Assembly: GCA_036480335.1 (NCBI GenBank)
Contig: JAZGGH010000004.1
Location: 1 to 64,000 of the forward strand
Direction: 5' to 3'
Length of the DNA: 64,000 bases
Origin: JAZGER01 sp036480335
GTDB lineage: Bacteria; Pseudomonadota; Gammaproteobacteria; DSM-19610
Below are positions 47,829 to 56,579 of this stretch, in pieces (the stretch's first letter is position 1; the number at the start of each line of letters is the position of its first letter). Made by a program: the position numbers and the translations under genes. Under the pieces are notes generated by a model, which saw only the letters and a list, made by a program, of their open reading frames with translations, ran no database searches and had not been told where the DNA came from.

Positions 47829-49257
47829 GCAATACAAACTCCCTGGTCTCTCGTGTTTTCAGATCAAGGCATACTATTTGATGCGCATTGGTGTTGGCAA
47901 TGTATAAAATATCATCATGCAGGGATAATCCAGCTGGATTATCCAGTTCATAGTCGACTGGATAGCGACTAACCTGCAAGGTGGTGATATCCAGCCGCTT
48001 AATGCGTGAATTGTAGGTGTCTGCAACCCAGATCGCATTGCGACCCGGATCCGCTGCGACTGCCATAGGGTGCTGGAACCTGACCTTGCCACCAATACCC
48101 TCTCGATCACCATAAACAAACAGTCCACCACCGGCCAGTGTATTCACACACATACTTTCAGGATCCAGCAGCCGAATGGATGAGGTGTCAGCATCTGCAA
48201 CATAGAGCTTGTTATACATCAAAGCCAGCCCGACGGGTTTCGCAAAACACGCCTCCTTTGCTTCACCGTCAAAAATATCTTCACGTCCGGTGCCTGCGAT
48301 ACGAGTGATTCCATCACTTTTAACATTCATTGACCAGATCTGGTGTTGCCCTGCCATGGCAATATAAAGCGTATTTTCATAGTGGCATATATCCCAGGGC
48401 GAATTTAACAACGATTTATCCGAGTGGGTATATTGATCAGCAATATACCTGCCCTGCTTACCATTGCCCGCAACAGTCAATACCTCTCCGGTAGACAGAT
48501 GAATCCGACGTATCGCATGGTTGCCGGTATCTGAAACAAAGAGGAATTCGCCTAGCTGCGTCATACCTTGCGGATAATGAAAGCAGGCTTGCTGTTCTCT
48601 ACCGTTGACAAGAGCAGGGACGCCACTGCCAAAGATACGTTTGATTTCACCCGAATGATAGGCCTCAATAATTCGATGATGACCACTATCTGCGATATAC
48701 ACATATTCCCTGGTGACATAAACTTTACCCGGGAAACGCAAAGCCACATCGAATAACTCCGTCTCGTTTTTCGCCTCAAGAACGGGCAAACGATTTCTGT
48801 CCATGTCTGTGACAGCCACATGGTTGCGGATAATCTCTTCAAGTTGTTGCTGCCGACCTTCGCCGCGCAGCAAACCGATCACCTTACCTTGTGGATCCAG
48901 CGCAAGTATTGAGGGCCAGGCTCTGATAGAACAGGCTCGCCAGAGTGCAAAGTCAGGGTCATTCGCAACAGGGTCAGTGATTTTCAGATAGTCAATGGCG
49001 GACTCCAGCTCAGACAATTCGCCTTCGGTTTTGAATTTAGGCGAATGAATCCAGATAATAGATAACTGGCCCATAAACATTTTCTGCAGTTGCTTGATTT
49101 CGGCAATCAGATGTAGGCAATTAACACTGCTGTAACGCCAGAAAACCAGCAGACTGACGTTGCCCTTCAGATCATCTATTGTGATCGGCCTGGATGTATT
49201 CAACCAGGTTAATGATGTCGGAAATTCTGACACTCGCAAATCTGGCGTACCAGCCAT
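47806..49257 (-). CDS. Thioredoxin-fold plus NHL-repeat protein (NHLRC2-like)
   Basis: A 483-residue protein. Residues 1-150 resemble a thioredoxin-like domain, but the CxxC is reduced to a single Cys (YSSVNCLHL). Residues about 165-480 hold NHL beta-propeller repeats (YPQGMTQLGEFLFVSDTGNHAIRRI and VADTYNSRIKRLD patterns). No signal peptide. The role of the family is unknown; scaffold or redox functions have been suggested for homologues. Its 3' end overlaps the glycosylase gene. Confidence 0.85.
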   Translation of the reverse strand: MAGTPDLRVSEFPTSLTWLNTSRPITIDDLKGNVSLLVFWRYSSVNCLHLIAEIKQLQKMFMGQLSIIWIHSPKFKTEGELSELESAIDYLKITDPVANDPDFALWRACSIRAWPSILALDPQGKVIGLLRGEGRQQQLEEIIRNHVAVTDMDRNRLPVLEAKNETELFDVALRFPGKVYVTREYVYIADSGHHRIIEAYHSGEIKRIFGSGVPALVNGREQQACFHYPQGMTQLGEFLFVSDTGNHAIRRIHLSTGEVLTVAGNGKQGRYIADQYTHSDKSLLNSPWDICHYENTLYIAMAGQHQIWSMNVKSDGITRIAGTGREDIFDGEAKEACFAKPVGLALMYNKLYVADADTSSIRLLDPESMCVNTLAGGGLFVYGDREGIGGKVRFQHPMAVAADPGRNAIWVADTYNSRIKRLDITTLQVSRYPVDYELDNPAGLSLHDDILYIANTNAHQIVCLDLKTRETREFVLHEVEETV

Positions 49258-49334
49258 TTTATATCCTCAGGTTTGTTCGTACTGGTAACAGGTATCGATC
49301 AGTTAAGGCTAATAACCGGTTTGTCTCACTAGAT

Positions 49335-49350
49335 TGTGAGCCATTTCACG
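49335..49350. promoter_or_regulatory. CRP-like half-palindromic site
   Basis: TGTGA-6-TCACG matches nine of the ten consensus CRP bases and lies about 80-90 bp upstream of the NHL gene start. Inference from pattern only. Confidence 0.3.
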
Positions 49351-49424
49351 GCTAAATTGTGACCCTGATAGAGAAATGTAACTGATGATTGGTTATCTGG
49401 GACGACCAGAAACCAGAAAAGAAA

Positions 49425-49514
49425 TGGTGGAGAGGGTGGGATTTGAACCCACGGAGGGCGTTAACCCTCGCTGGTTTTCAAGACCAGTGCTTTCAACCGC
49501 TCAGCCACCTCTCC
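49425..49514 (-). tRNA. tRNA-Ser (UGA)
   Basis: Minus-strand cloverleaf of 90 bases with acceptor stem GGAGAGG, anticodon TGA in CTTGAAA, a long variable arm, T-loop GTTCAAA, and encoded CCA. Confidence 0.97.
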
Positions 49515-49684
49515 AGTAAGCTGTAACAGGCGCGTAAGAATATACTAAAATATCACTTAAATGAACCTTTTATTGCGTATTACATGGAATTTTTAGAAAC
49601 CCGGCCTGTCAAACTTTTCGTCAACAATAGTGCTATACATGCTAGACTTGTTTAATTGAATATAGATATGGAGCTACTGCTTAT

Positions 49685-50362
49685 ATGAATCGAATGACAG
49701 ATACTACCGTAACCCGCAGACAACCTTCTGTTTTATCAACCAATAAGGTTCTGCGTAACACCTACATGCTGCTGTCGATGACATTGCTGTTCAGCGCTGC
49801 TATGGCTGGCCTGGCGATGATGTTCCATGTTCCCCGTGGTACCGCTATGATAGCCTCCTTTGCTGCTATCGGCCTGGTCTGGTTTGCCCTGCCCCGTACT
49901 GCAAATTCCTCTGCAGGCATTCTGGTTGTTTTTGGGATTGCTGGCTTGCTTGGCTTCAGCATAGGCCCAATGGTAGGTTCCTATCTTTCTTTCCCTGACG
50001 GCCCGCGTGTTGTAGGAACTGCTCTAGGTGGAACTGGCCTGATATTCCTGGGCATGTCCGGATATGCCCTTACCTCAAAACGTGATTTCAGTTTTATGGG
50101 GGGTATGTTGTTCACGGGTTTGATTATTGCCCTGATTGGCAGTATTGCCAGTATTTTCTTCCATATACCTGCATTTTCACTGGCCATTTCAGGCATGATC
50201 GCACTAGTGATGAGTGGTATGATTTTGTTTGATACAAGCCGCATCATCAACGGTGGTGAAACAAATTATATCCATGCCACTGTTTCTCTCTATTTGAATA
50301 TTTATAATCTTTTTTCTGCACTGATGCATATTCTGATGTCATTTGCTGGCGGCGACGATTAA
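49685..50362 (+). CDS. Bax inhibitor-1/YccA family membrane protein
   Basis: A 225-residue protein with seven hydrophobic helices of the TMBIM/BI-1 fold; the C-terminal DTSRIINGGETNYIHATVSLYLNIYNLF is the family signature. E. coli YccA modulates FtsH; other members leak Ca2+. A clear GGAG lies about 12 bases upstream. It is followed by a small membrane protein gene. Confidence 0.92.
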   Translation: MNRMTDTTVTRRQPSVLSTNKVLRNTYMLLSMTLLFSAAMAGLAMMFHVPRGTAMIASFAAIGLVWFALPRTANSSAGILVVFGIAGLLGFSIGPMVGSYLSFPDGPRVVGTALGGTGLIFLGMSGYALTSKRDFSFMGGMLFTGLIIALIGSIASIFFHIPAFSLAISGMIALVMSGMILFDTSRIINGGETNYIHATVSLYLNIYNLFSALMHILMSFAGGDD

Positions 50363-50419
50363 TACCTGTGAATAGCTGCCAAAATGGCAGCTATTCACAC
50401 ACCTTCCTTGAGTTAAATT

Positions 50420-50611
50420 ATGGAACTACCTCTCTGGATGAAAATCTCAATGGCCCTGGTTCTGGGCTTTATGGTTTTCAGACTTTGGCCTGCTGCCATG
50501 CATCAGATGAAACATGGCCCAAAGGGTTCTTCTCAGGACTGGCAGGCAGCACTGCTACCCCTGCTCATGGTTATCGGCTTTGTGGTACTGCTGGTTCTCA
50601 TGGTCAGGTAA
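50420..50611 (+). CDS. Small membrane protein
   Basis: A 63-residue protein with two hydrophobic helices (about 6-26 and 41-62) around a short basic loop (MHQMKHGPKGSSQDW). Helix-rich composition and the position 57 bases after the BI-1 gene support it over a longer overlapping frame at 50368. Function unknown; possibly co-expressed with the BI-1 protein. Confidence 0.65.
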   Translation: MELPLWMKISMALVLGFMVFRLWPAAMHQMKHGPKGSSQDWQAALLPLLMVIGFVVLLVLMVR

Positions 50612-50635
50612 TGAAAAAAAGAGCTGAAATAAAAA

Positions 50636-50656
50636 CAGGCCATTGATAATGGCCTG
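50636..50656. terminator. Hairpin between convergent genes
   Basis: CAGGCCATT-gat-AATGGCCTG is a perfect nine-base stem downstream of the small membrane gene and of galU. A run of A precedes it, so it could terminate galU on the minus strand; the plus-strand tail is AT-rich but short of T. Confidence 0.6.
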
Positions 50657-50712
50657 ATAATATACTCTGCGGTTCTTTGTGCTTCAGTACCCGCAGAGGA
50701 GCAAACGCTTTA

Positions 50713-51630
50713 TTAAACCGTTAATGACTCAACAACACGACGCTTATCAACCAGATAATTTTCCAGATAATCAGCAAAATCACTGCCCAACTGTTCATGC
50801 CGTAAAGCATACTCTACAGTGGCTTTAAGATACCCGAGTTTACTGCCACAATCGTAGCGAATGCCATCAAACTCATACCCCAGCACCTGTTCTTCATTCA
50901 ACAATGCGGCAATAGCATCAGTCAGCTGAATTTCATTACCGGCACCGCGTGGCGTTTTTTCCAGTAATTCAAAAATTCTGGGAGTGAGAATGTACCGACC
51001 AACAACTGCAAGGTTTGAAGGTGCATCTTCTGGCGAGGGCTTTTCTATAATTCCATTCACAGTAAATAGCTGCTTTTTGATCTTTTCCGGCTTGATCACA
51101 CCGTAGTTGCTAGTCTCACTCATGGGGACTTCTTCTACACCCAGCACACTGCAGCGATTATAATCAAACTGATTAACCATTTGCGACATACAGGAAACGC
51201 GTCCACCATAGATCAGGTCATCTGCCAGAATAACTGCAAACGGATTGTTTCCAACAATGGGTTTTGCGCATAAAACTGCATGCCCTAAACCTAGTGCTTC
51301 CGGCTGCCTGACAAAAACACAACTAACCCCTTTTGGAACAACATTTCTAGTTATCTCCAGAAGTTCAATTTTCTGTTTTTTCTCAAGCTCGGATTCAAGC
51401 TCATAATTCTTGTCAAAATGATCTTCAATAGCACGTTTACTGCTGCTCGTCACAAAGACCAGCTCATTGATTCCAGCAGCCACTGCCTCTTCTACGGCAT
51501 ACTGTATCAATGGTTTATCCACCACTGGCAACATTTCTTTAGCAACTGCCTTGGTTGCTGGTAGAAATCGGGTTCCCAGACCTGCTACCGGAAATACGGC
51601 TTTTTTTACCTTCAATTGAGAAGTATTCAT
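50713..51630 (-). CDS. galU: UTP--glucose-1-phosphate uridylyltransferase
   Basis: A 305-residue nucleotidyltransferase that makes UDP-glucose for polysaccharide and lipopolysaccharide synthesis. The N-terminal signature VFPVAGLGTRFLPATKA, KEMLPVVDKPLIQYAVEE, and the metal-binding Asp in ILADDLIYG are intact. Length is normal. A CRP-type palindrome lies about 115 bp upstream, suggesting control by carbon or energy status. Confidence 0.95.
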   Translation of the reverse strand: MNTSQLKVKKAVFPVAGLGTRFLPATKAVAKEMLPVVDKPLIQYAVEEAVAAGINELVFVTSSSKRAIEDHFDKNYELESELEKKQKIELLEITRNVVPKGVSCVFVRQPEALGLGHAVLCAKPIVGNNPFAVILADDLIYGGRVSCMSQMVNQFDYNRCSVLGVEEVPMSETSNYGVIKPEKIKKQLFTVNGIIEKPSPEDAPSNLAVVGRYILTPRIFELLEKTPRGAGNEIQLTDAIAALLNEEQVLGYEFDGIRYDCGSKLGYLKATVEYALRHEQLGSDFADYLENYLVDKRRVVESLTV

Positions 51631-51742
51631 TTTTTACCCACCTTAATCTCCAAAATATAATTAGCTGTTAGCTTTATCAGCCACTTAATCAGCGACAAAA
51701 TAGACCTGTTTTTTAGCTATTTATTGAGTATATGGACTATTT

Positions 51743-51758
51743 TGTGATGGCCATCACA
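51743..51758. promoter_or_regulatory. Perfect CRP/FNR-family operator
   Basis: TGTGATGGCCATCACA fits the CRP consensus TGTGA-N6-TCACA at all ten positions and is a full palindrome. It is 113-128 bp upstream of the galU start, in the 51631-51952 non-coding gap. That gap otherwise holds only AT-rich sequence and the downstream cluster's terminator. Confidence 0.65.
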
Positions 51759-51913
51759 GATATTAACTACAATCAAAAGATAATCGAGAATATCTGGTAA
51801 AGATATAACGGCTTTCCGGAGGGGAATCTTGATTCTTATGGGGGATTACTACAAACTAAATGCTTACAAAATTAGTTAGATTAATCTAATAAGCCACTGT
51901 TATTATTATAATG

Positions 51914-51937
51914 ATCCTCCCTGAAGAGAGGGAGGAT
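51914..51937 (-). terminator. Probable terminator of the globule gene cluster
   Basis: ATCCTCCCT-6-AGGGAGGAT forms a perfect nine-base stem just after the stop of the MlaC-like gene. The minus-strand tail is CATTATAATAATAAC, AT-rich but without a pure T-run, so strength is uncertain. Confidence 0.6.
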
Positions 51938-51952
51938 AAAGCTACAAGGTTA

Positions 51953-52597
51953 TTAATAAAGAAAGGCTTTGGGTCCATATTGTGCGTATCTTTGTTGGTA
52001 ATAATTTCTGTAATATAGCAGCGCACTCATTCCATTGATCGCTATATCATAAACACGCCAGCCAAATTGACCTGTATGATGAAACTTAAAAGTCATTCGT
52101 ATCGGAGATTGGTTCGGATGCATAATTCTGACAGCGCTAATAACATCAAAAGATCCTGTCCGTTTTGGACGAAAATAATTCAGGCGTAATTTTTGGTTAC
52201 TAAAAACCCCCATTTGACGGCTTATGGCTGTGAACATTTTTTCTCTGAGACGCCCCTGGAAAGCAACACGTTGCTGAATCGTTAACTGCATGTATGCAGG
52301 ACCAGCAATCCAGTTAGCCATTTTATCAAGATCAAATTGCTGCACAACCTTATCCTGTAAAAACCTGAATATCGTTGCCGAATCTTTATCTTTTCCCTGT
52401 TGCATAAAAGAACGGATTGACTCCATACCGTCCTTAACAATATTACCAGGCTCATCAAAATCAATTTGAGGCTGATTAATACCACCAATTCCTTGTTGTG
52501 AAGGAATACCAGCAGGAGTTGCAAGTTTTGCTTCGACGCCAGTAGCCACCAGCATCAGATTACAGATTATGGGTAGAACTGTGATTCCTTTTAACAT
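51953..52597 (-). CDS. MlaC/Ttg2D-like periplasmic phospholipid-binding protein
   Basis: A 214-residue protein with a signal sequence (MLKGITVLPIICNLMLVATGVEA) and an MlaC-type domain (helical middle with LTIQQRVAFQGRL, then beta strands ending WRVYDIAINGMSALLYYRNYYQQR). MlaC proteins ferry phospholipid across the periplasm. No mlaA, B, D, E or F genes are here, so it has probably been recruited for another membrane job. AGGAGG five bases before the ATG fixes the start. Last gene of the cluster, 18 bases after the dynamin-like gene. Confidence 0.82.
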   Translation of the reverse strand: MLKGITVLPIICNLMLVATGVEAKLATPAGIPSQQGIGGINQPQIDFDEPGNIVKDGMESIRSFMQQGKDKDSATIFRFLQDKVVQQFDLDKMANWIAGPAYMQLTIQQRVAFQGRLREKMFTAISRQMGVFSNQKLRLNYFRPKRTGSFDVISAVRIMHPNQSPIRMTFKFHHTGQFGWRVYDIAINGMSALLYYRNYYQQRYAQYGPKAFLY

Positions 52598-52615
52598 GTG
52601 TCCTCCTGCTAACAT

Positions 52616-54088
52616 TTAAGATATTTTCTCATCTGAAGCTGCATTTACACTGTTACTACCGGATGGGTCTGTAAAACGATCATTGAGTTTCTGAACATAC
52701 TGATCAGCAGATTCCATAATTTTCCTGATACGGCTTCTATTAAATCTGCCCCAACCAACAGGTTTTGTATTAAATATACTGCGCCAGAAGCGTGTATTTT
52801 TAAAAAATGCCCGACTTAAACGATCTTGATCCAGTCCTGGCTCAAATTCCTCTTTGATAGATGCCAGTATTTTTTTTCTGACAATCTTGCGACTAATAAA
52901 ATGTACGAGAAGGAATCCTGCAATAGCACCAATCAGGGTAAACACCTGAAGCCTGGTATTTTCCATAAAGGCCTGTAACCATGAAGGGGTAAAATTCATA
53001 CCCTGCCAATAGCCTGCCCAGATACTGTAGCCCAGTAAAGCAGCAAGAATCGTCCCGTAAACAATAACATCCAGTCGTAAAACACCCTTTGTCCAGCGTT
53101 TAATCAGTTCGACAAGCTGAGGAGCATAGCTGTCCTGTATGTCCAGTGCATTTTTCTCAAGCGCACCAATAATCCGATAAGCTCTGTCAATACTGACATT
53201 CTCCATCCGTTTATGTATTTCAGCCAGATCAACATCCCGCTTAGACTCAAAACGTTGTTTGAGCGCTTCATCGTCGATCTGTAACGCAATATCTGGATTA
53301 TAAATACTGTAGAAACGGCCAGCAGTCAGACCTTCCTGCGCCAATGCTCGTTGCCAGGCGCCATAAACATCTTCAGGATTATCTTCTCGTGCAGTTGTAT
53401 CAATCTGATTCAGGACATAGAGAAACTTGTTGGAGTCTGCTCGGCTAATCGTTTCCTTAACCAGATGCGTCAGAGTATCTACCATTGCGCCCGGTTCAGG
53501 GTGGCGCGCATCAAAAAACACGAGGACAAGATCAGAGAGATCTACAATATGACGCGTCAGGCGTAATGTGGCTGACCGCTGAGCATCTGCATCAAATCCG
53601 GGAGAATCAATTAAAATACGTCCCCTCATCTGCTCGCTGTGAATTGTTTTAAGTTGCAGATAAGCATCAACACGCCCACCCTCTCCTGGCGCCACCTTAT
53701 CAAGCTCTTCACTGATCTGATAAAAAGGGAAACGTGGATCAGCGTCCAGCGCTATGCCTGGCAGGACTCGAGATTCCTGTTCACGGCTATAGCAAACCAC
53801 TGTAAATTTATCATCCACAGCCTGATTGCCTGTTTCCTGTAACTTACCACCCAGATAGTGATTGATAAAAGTGGATTTTCCCGCAGAAAAAGTTCCCAAA
53901 ACTGATATAAGAGGCCACCATGAAATCTGGGTAGCAAATGATTCATTCTTATCCAGAAGCCCCATAGCATAGCCTGTTTTATCCAGACGGCGAAAACTGT
54001 CTACTACTGAAACAAGAACCGGATTCTCTTCTTTAAGGTGTTTTTCCAGATGATTAAGCCGCTTACGAATATTACTTCCTGCTCTCAT
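52616..54088 (-). CDS. Dynamin-like GTPase with membrane segments
   Basis: A 490-residue large GTPase. The P-loop is LGTFSAGKSTFINHYLG (about 62-78), switch-region IDSPGFDADAQRSA, and NQID takes the place of the usual NKxD. Two hydrophobic helices (about 345-365 and 385-405) suggest membrane anchoring, followed by a basic tail. Bacterial dynamin-like proteins tubulate, fuse or sever membranes. Context: between a membrane coiled-coil gene and the MlaC-like gene, within the sulfur-globule-like cluster. Its exact role is inferred. Confidence 0.85.
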   Translation of the reverse strand: MRAGSNIRKRLNHLEKHLKEENPVLVSVVDSFRRLDKTGYAMGLLDKNESFATQISWWPLISVLGTFSAGKSTFINHYLGGKLQETGNQAVDDKFTVVCYSREQESRVLPGIALDADPRFPFYQISEELDKVAPGEGGRVDAYLQLKTIHSEQMRGRILIDSPGFDADAQRSATLRLTRHIVDLSDLVLVFFDARHPEPGAMVDTLTHLVKETISRADSNKFLYVLNQIDTTAREDNPEDVYGAWQRALAQEGLTAGRFYSIYNPDIALQIDDEALKQRFESKRDVDLAEIHKRMENVSIDRAYRIIGALEKNALDIQDSYAPQLVELIKRWTKGVLRLDVIVYGTILAALLGYSIWAGYWQGMNFTPSWLQAFMENTRLQVFTLIGAIAGFLLVHFISRKIVRKKILASIKEEFEPGLDQDRLSRAFFKNTRFWRSIFNTKPVGWGRFNRSRIRKIMESADQYVQKLNDRFTDPSGSNSVNAASDEKIS

Positions 54089-54132
54089 TTCTCCACCCGT
54101 AATAATTTTTAAAAACAGTATTGTAGATTAAA

Positions 54133-54654
54133 TTACCAGGGCATAAAACTGTTCATAAATCTCATTGGCCCTGTTACGTTTTGTAAATTTCGCCCCATTG
54201 AAGATGTATCGTAGCGCATTTGATGTATCGTATTTGACATACTACCGACTGAACCATTCATTGTGCTAATTGAACCGTTCATGGTTTTTAAATGGTGTGT
54301 GAAATTGGCCATTTCTTCCCGCTGATTGCCGATATGGGTTGTCATCATTTTCATGCTTTCAGTCATGGACTCCATATTGACAACAATTTGCGACATATAT
54401 TCATCGACATTTATCATATTAATCGCCATCGTTTCGACACGCTGGGTAATAGCATCAACATCATTCGTCAATTTGTATATCAGGTAAAAACCATAGCCTG
54501 CCAGAATAATGAATGCGACCATTGAGGGATACACTATAAGTTCCCATCGCTTTGCGCTAGCTTCGAATGTCCGCGCAAACTGTTCCAGGCAAGAACCGAG
54601 CCTGTCTACAACTTCAATAGCATCTTGTCCTATTTGATTCTGATTTACTTCCAT
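54133..54654 (-). CDS. Membrane-anchored Met-rich coiled-coil protein
   Basis: A 173-residue protein with a single membrane helix (about 42-62) and a predicted long coiled coil beyond it (repeats of the type MESMTESMKMMTTHIG and MNGSISTMNGSVGSM). It resembles spacer/linker segments of methyl-accepting proteins but lacks a signalling domain. It has no recognised family. It stands between the TPR and the dynamin-like genes, 44 bases before the latter. Confidence 0.6.
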   Translation of the reverse strand: MEVNQNQIGQDAIEVVDRLGSCLEQFARTFEASAKRWELIVYPSMVAFIILAGYGFYLIYKLTNDVDAITQRVETMAINMINVDEYMSQIVVNMESMTESMKMMTTHIGNQREEMANFTHHLKTMNGSISTMNGSVGSMSNTIHQMRYDTSSMGRNLQNVTGPMRFMNSFMPW

Positions 54655-54738
54655 TTATCACTACCCACTCATTAAGAACCTCCAGCACTTGGAAAGCATC
54701 CTTCCAGTGCTGGCGTCAGAGACAACAGCTAATGATTG

Positions 54739-55761
54739 TCACTGAGCAGGCCAGACAGCCCCGGTTACTGTTTTTTCCAACAGTGCAGCCTTATCTGATT
54801 TCAAACCTTTCAGGATAGATACCATATGCATGGCAGGACCAAAGTGTTGCTGTTCAGACAGGCGCACCCCTGCTTCGTAGTACATGGTAGCGGCATCTTC
54901 TAGCTTTCCATTGGCATAATAAACATTACCTAACTCGCCATAAACATCAGGGCTTGTATTTCCCTTACCTATTAAAGACTTATAGAGGCTTTCCGCCTTA
55001 TCTACTGAGCCATTCCAGAAAGCTTCTCGCGCAGAGTACAACACTTCCTGAATTTGACTGTCTAGCCTCTGTTTTTGTTGATAAGAAACAGGTGGCGTGC
55101 CTGGCTTCGTTCCATAAGCCGGCCTATTATAGGTCGCTGGCCCTGTGTTACTAAAAGCAGGCTGGTTTTTAGCAGGCACAGGCTGTATCGCATGAGGAAC
55201 CTGGGCTGCAATCTGTTCGGCATTATCGGTAGCAACTTCTGGATGCTCAATAATTTCTGCAGCTTGTTGTAACTCAGCTTGAGTCGTTCTAGCCTGTTCA
55301 GTAACAGGAGCGGCTTCTGGCTGTTTGGTAATTTCAGTAGCCTGTTGTACATCTACTTCTGCCAAACTCTGATTTGAAACAGGTGGCTCCTGAGCAAGCA
55401 ACTGTTCAGCACGTTTTAATAAAGCCTGTTCTTCTTTAATATCTATAACGGGCGTAGTAACCGGGGGGGCAACAGCTTTAATTTCATCGTCGATATCCAC
55501 CCGTTTAATTTCAGCTTGTGTTTCCGGGCGATAGTCAGACTGGGAATGCGTAGATGGTTGCACCTGTTTTTGCAATTCATCCTGAGCAGCCTCTTCAGCA
55601 GTCATCACTACAGCGGTATCTGCAAGTTCAGAGCTGGTTAAACTCTGGCGATGCTGCACCTGATTATCAAACAGGTCTGCTCTGAATATATAGGCTATGA
55701 CTGCCAGCAATACTGCTGCAACTAAAAACCCGTGGCTAAGAAGCTGTCTCGCCAAACTCAT
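54739..55761 (-). CDS. Membrane-anchored TPR protein
   Basis: A 340-residue protein. It has one N-terminal membrane helix (about 10-28), a long disordered stretch rich in Gln, Pro, Ala and Glu (about 30-220), and two TPR-like helical repeats at the end (GELGNVYYANGKLEDAATMYYEAG). The N terminus is short and positively charged with Leu/Val helix, so it probably sits in the inner membrane with the TPRs outside. It overlaps the ParA gene by 26 bases, suggesting a stoichiometric partner; it is a candidate adaptor for ParA. Confidence 0.75.
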   Translation of the reverse strand: MSLARQLLSHGFLVAAVLLAVIAYIFRADLFDNQVQHRQSLTSSELADTAVVMTAEEAAQDELQKQVQPSTHSQSDYRPETQAEIKRVDIDDEIKAVAPPVTTPVIDIKEEQALLKRAEQLLAQEPPVSNQSLAEVDVQQATEITKQPEAAPVTEQARTTQAELQQAAEIIEHPEVATDNAEQIAAQVPHAIQPVPAKNQPAFSNTGPATYNRPAYGTKPGTPPVSYQQKQRLDSQIQEVLYSAREAFWNGSVDKAESLYKSLIGKGNTSPDVYGELGNVYYANGKLEDAATMYYEAGVRLSEQQHFGPAMHMVSILKGLKSDKAALLEKTVTGAVWPAQ

Positions 55762-56440
55762 GTTTATACTCCTTCATTGCTTGCTTTGATTTCACTGCGC
55801 GCTTACTCCTGAAGTCAGGATAAAATGACAACGCCAATTTGTTTAACTCTTTTGCCGCCTTACTCGAAGGCTTCATTTCAAAAACTGCCAGCCCTTCACT
55901 CATAGAGCGCCGGTATATTGTTCGGTTACACAGTCTATTTTTCACCACCGCTAAAGTCGATAAACTTTCCAGTGCTTCTTCGGCCTCATCTGACTCACGA
56001 ATAGCTGTGTGAGTGTCTGCCCGATTGATGAATGTTACCACCTCTGAGGCAACAGGTTGTAATAAACTGTCTCCTAATAATTTCAGAAATCTTTGGGTCG
56101 CCCACACATCTGGCTGGCTAGGGGGGACGGGAATAATTACTCTGTCAGCAACACTGATAACTTTGCGCATTGCATCCAGGTTCGCTGCACCAACATCGAC
56201 CAGGACTTCACCTTCAAAAGCCTGAATTTCAGACGGTTCAATATCATTTATTGTTTCGACAACCATTGTTGGCTCATGACCGTCTTCAGAACGAATTCGA
56301 GTAACATCACTGATAGTCTGTTGAGGATCCAGATCTATCACTTTTACGGGTACGGATTTATGCAATAACCAGATCGCGAGATTAAATGTGACAGTACTTT
56401 TTCCAGAGCCACCTTTAAGATTGGCAAGCACAGTAATCAT
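55736..56440 (-). CDS. ParA/MinD-family ATPase
   Basis: A 234-residue deviant-Walker ATPase. The motif KGGSGKST (about 9-16) carries the signature Lys; VIDLDPQQTI and VLVDVGAAN follow. Such proteins cycle on the nucleoid or membrane to partition plasmids, chemoreceptors or carboxysomes. No parB or parS is visible, so it is an orphan like McdA or ParC, whose cargo is not DNA. It lies 139 bp after a sulfur-globule-like gene and overlaps a TPR gene, which makes globule positioning plausible but unproven. Confidence 0.85.
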   Translation of the reverse strand: MITVLANLKGGSGKSTVTFNLAIWLLHKSVPVKVIDLDPQQTISDVTRIRSEDGHEPTMVVETINDIEPSEIQAFEGEVLVDVGAANLDAMRKVISVADRVIIPVPPSQPDVWATQRFLKLLGDSLLQPVASEVVTFINRADTHTAIRESDEAEEALESLSTLAVVKNRLCNRTIYRRSMSEGLAVFEMKPSSKAAKELNKLALSFYPDFRSKRAVKSKQAMKEYKHEFGETAS

Positions 56441-56533
56441 ATTTTCACCTGTTCATAAAATTCAAGAATAAACTGACGATAAGTATAGATGGTACAGATA
56501 GCAGGAAAGACAACTATATTTCATTCAGAACAG

Positions 56534-56565
56534 AAAAAACAAGAGCCAGAAATTGGCCCCTGTTT
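56534..56565 (-). terminator. Intrinsic terminator after the globule-protein gene
   Basis: Minus-strand stem ACAGGGGCCA / TGGCTCTTGT (two G-U pairs) with loop ATTTC, immediately followed by six T. It lies 14 bases past the stop of the globule-like gene and ahead of the ParA gene, so the two are at least partly uncoupled. Confidence 0.75.
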
Positions 56566-56579
56566 ATATTTCCACAGTT

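Noticed and set aside
50368..50646. 92-codon frame after the BI-1 gene
   Set aside because: It overlaps the more convincing two-helix membrane protein at 50420 and reads as low-quality sequence.
55736..56440. Plasmid partition locus
   Set aside because: No ParB, no parS-like repeats and no replication gene; the neighbours are envelope proteins.
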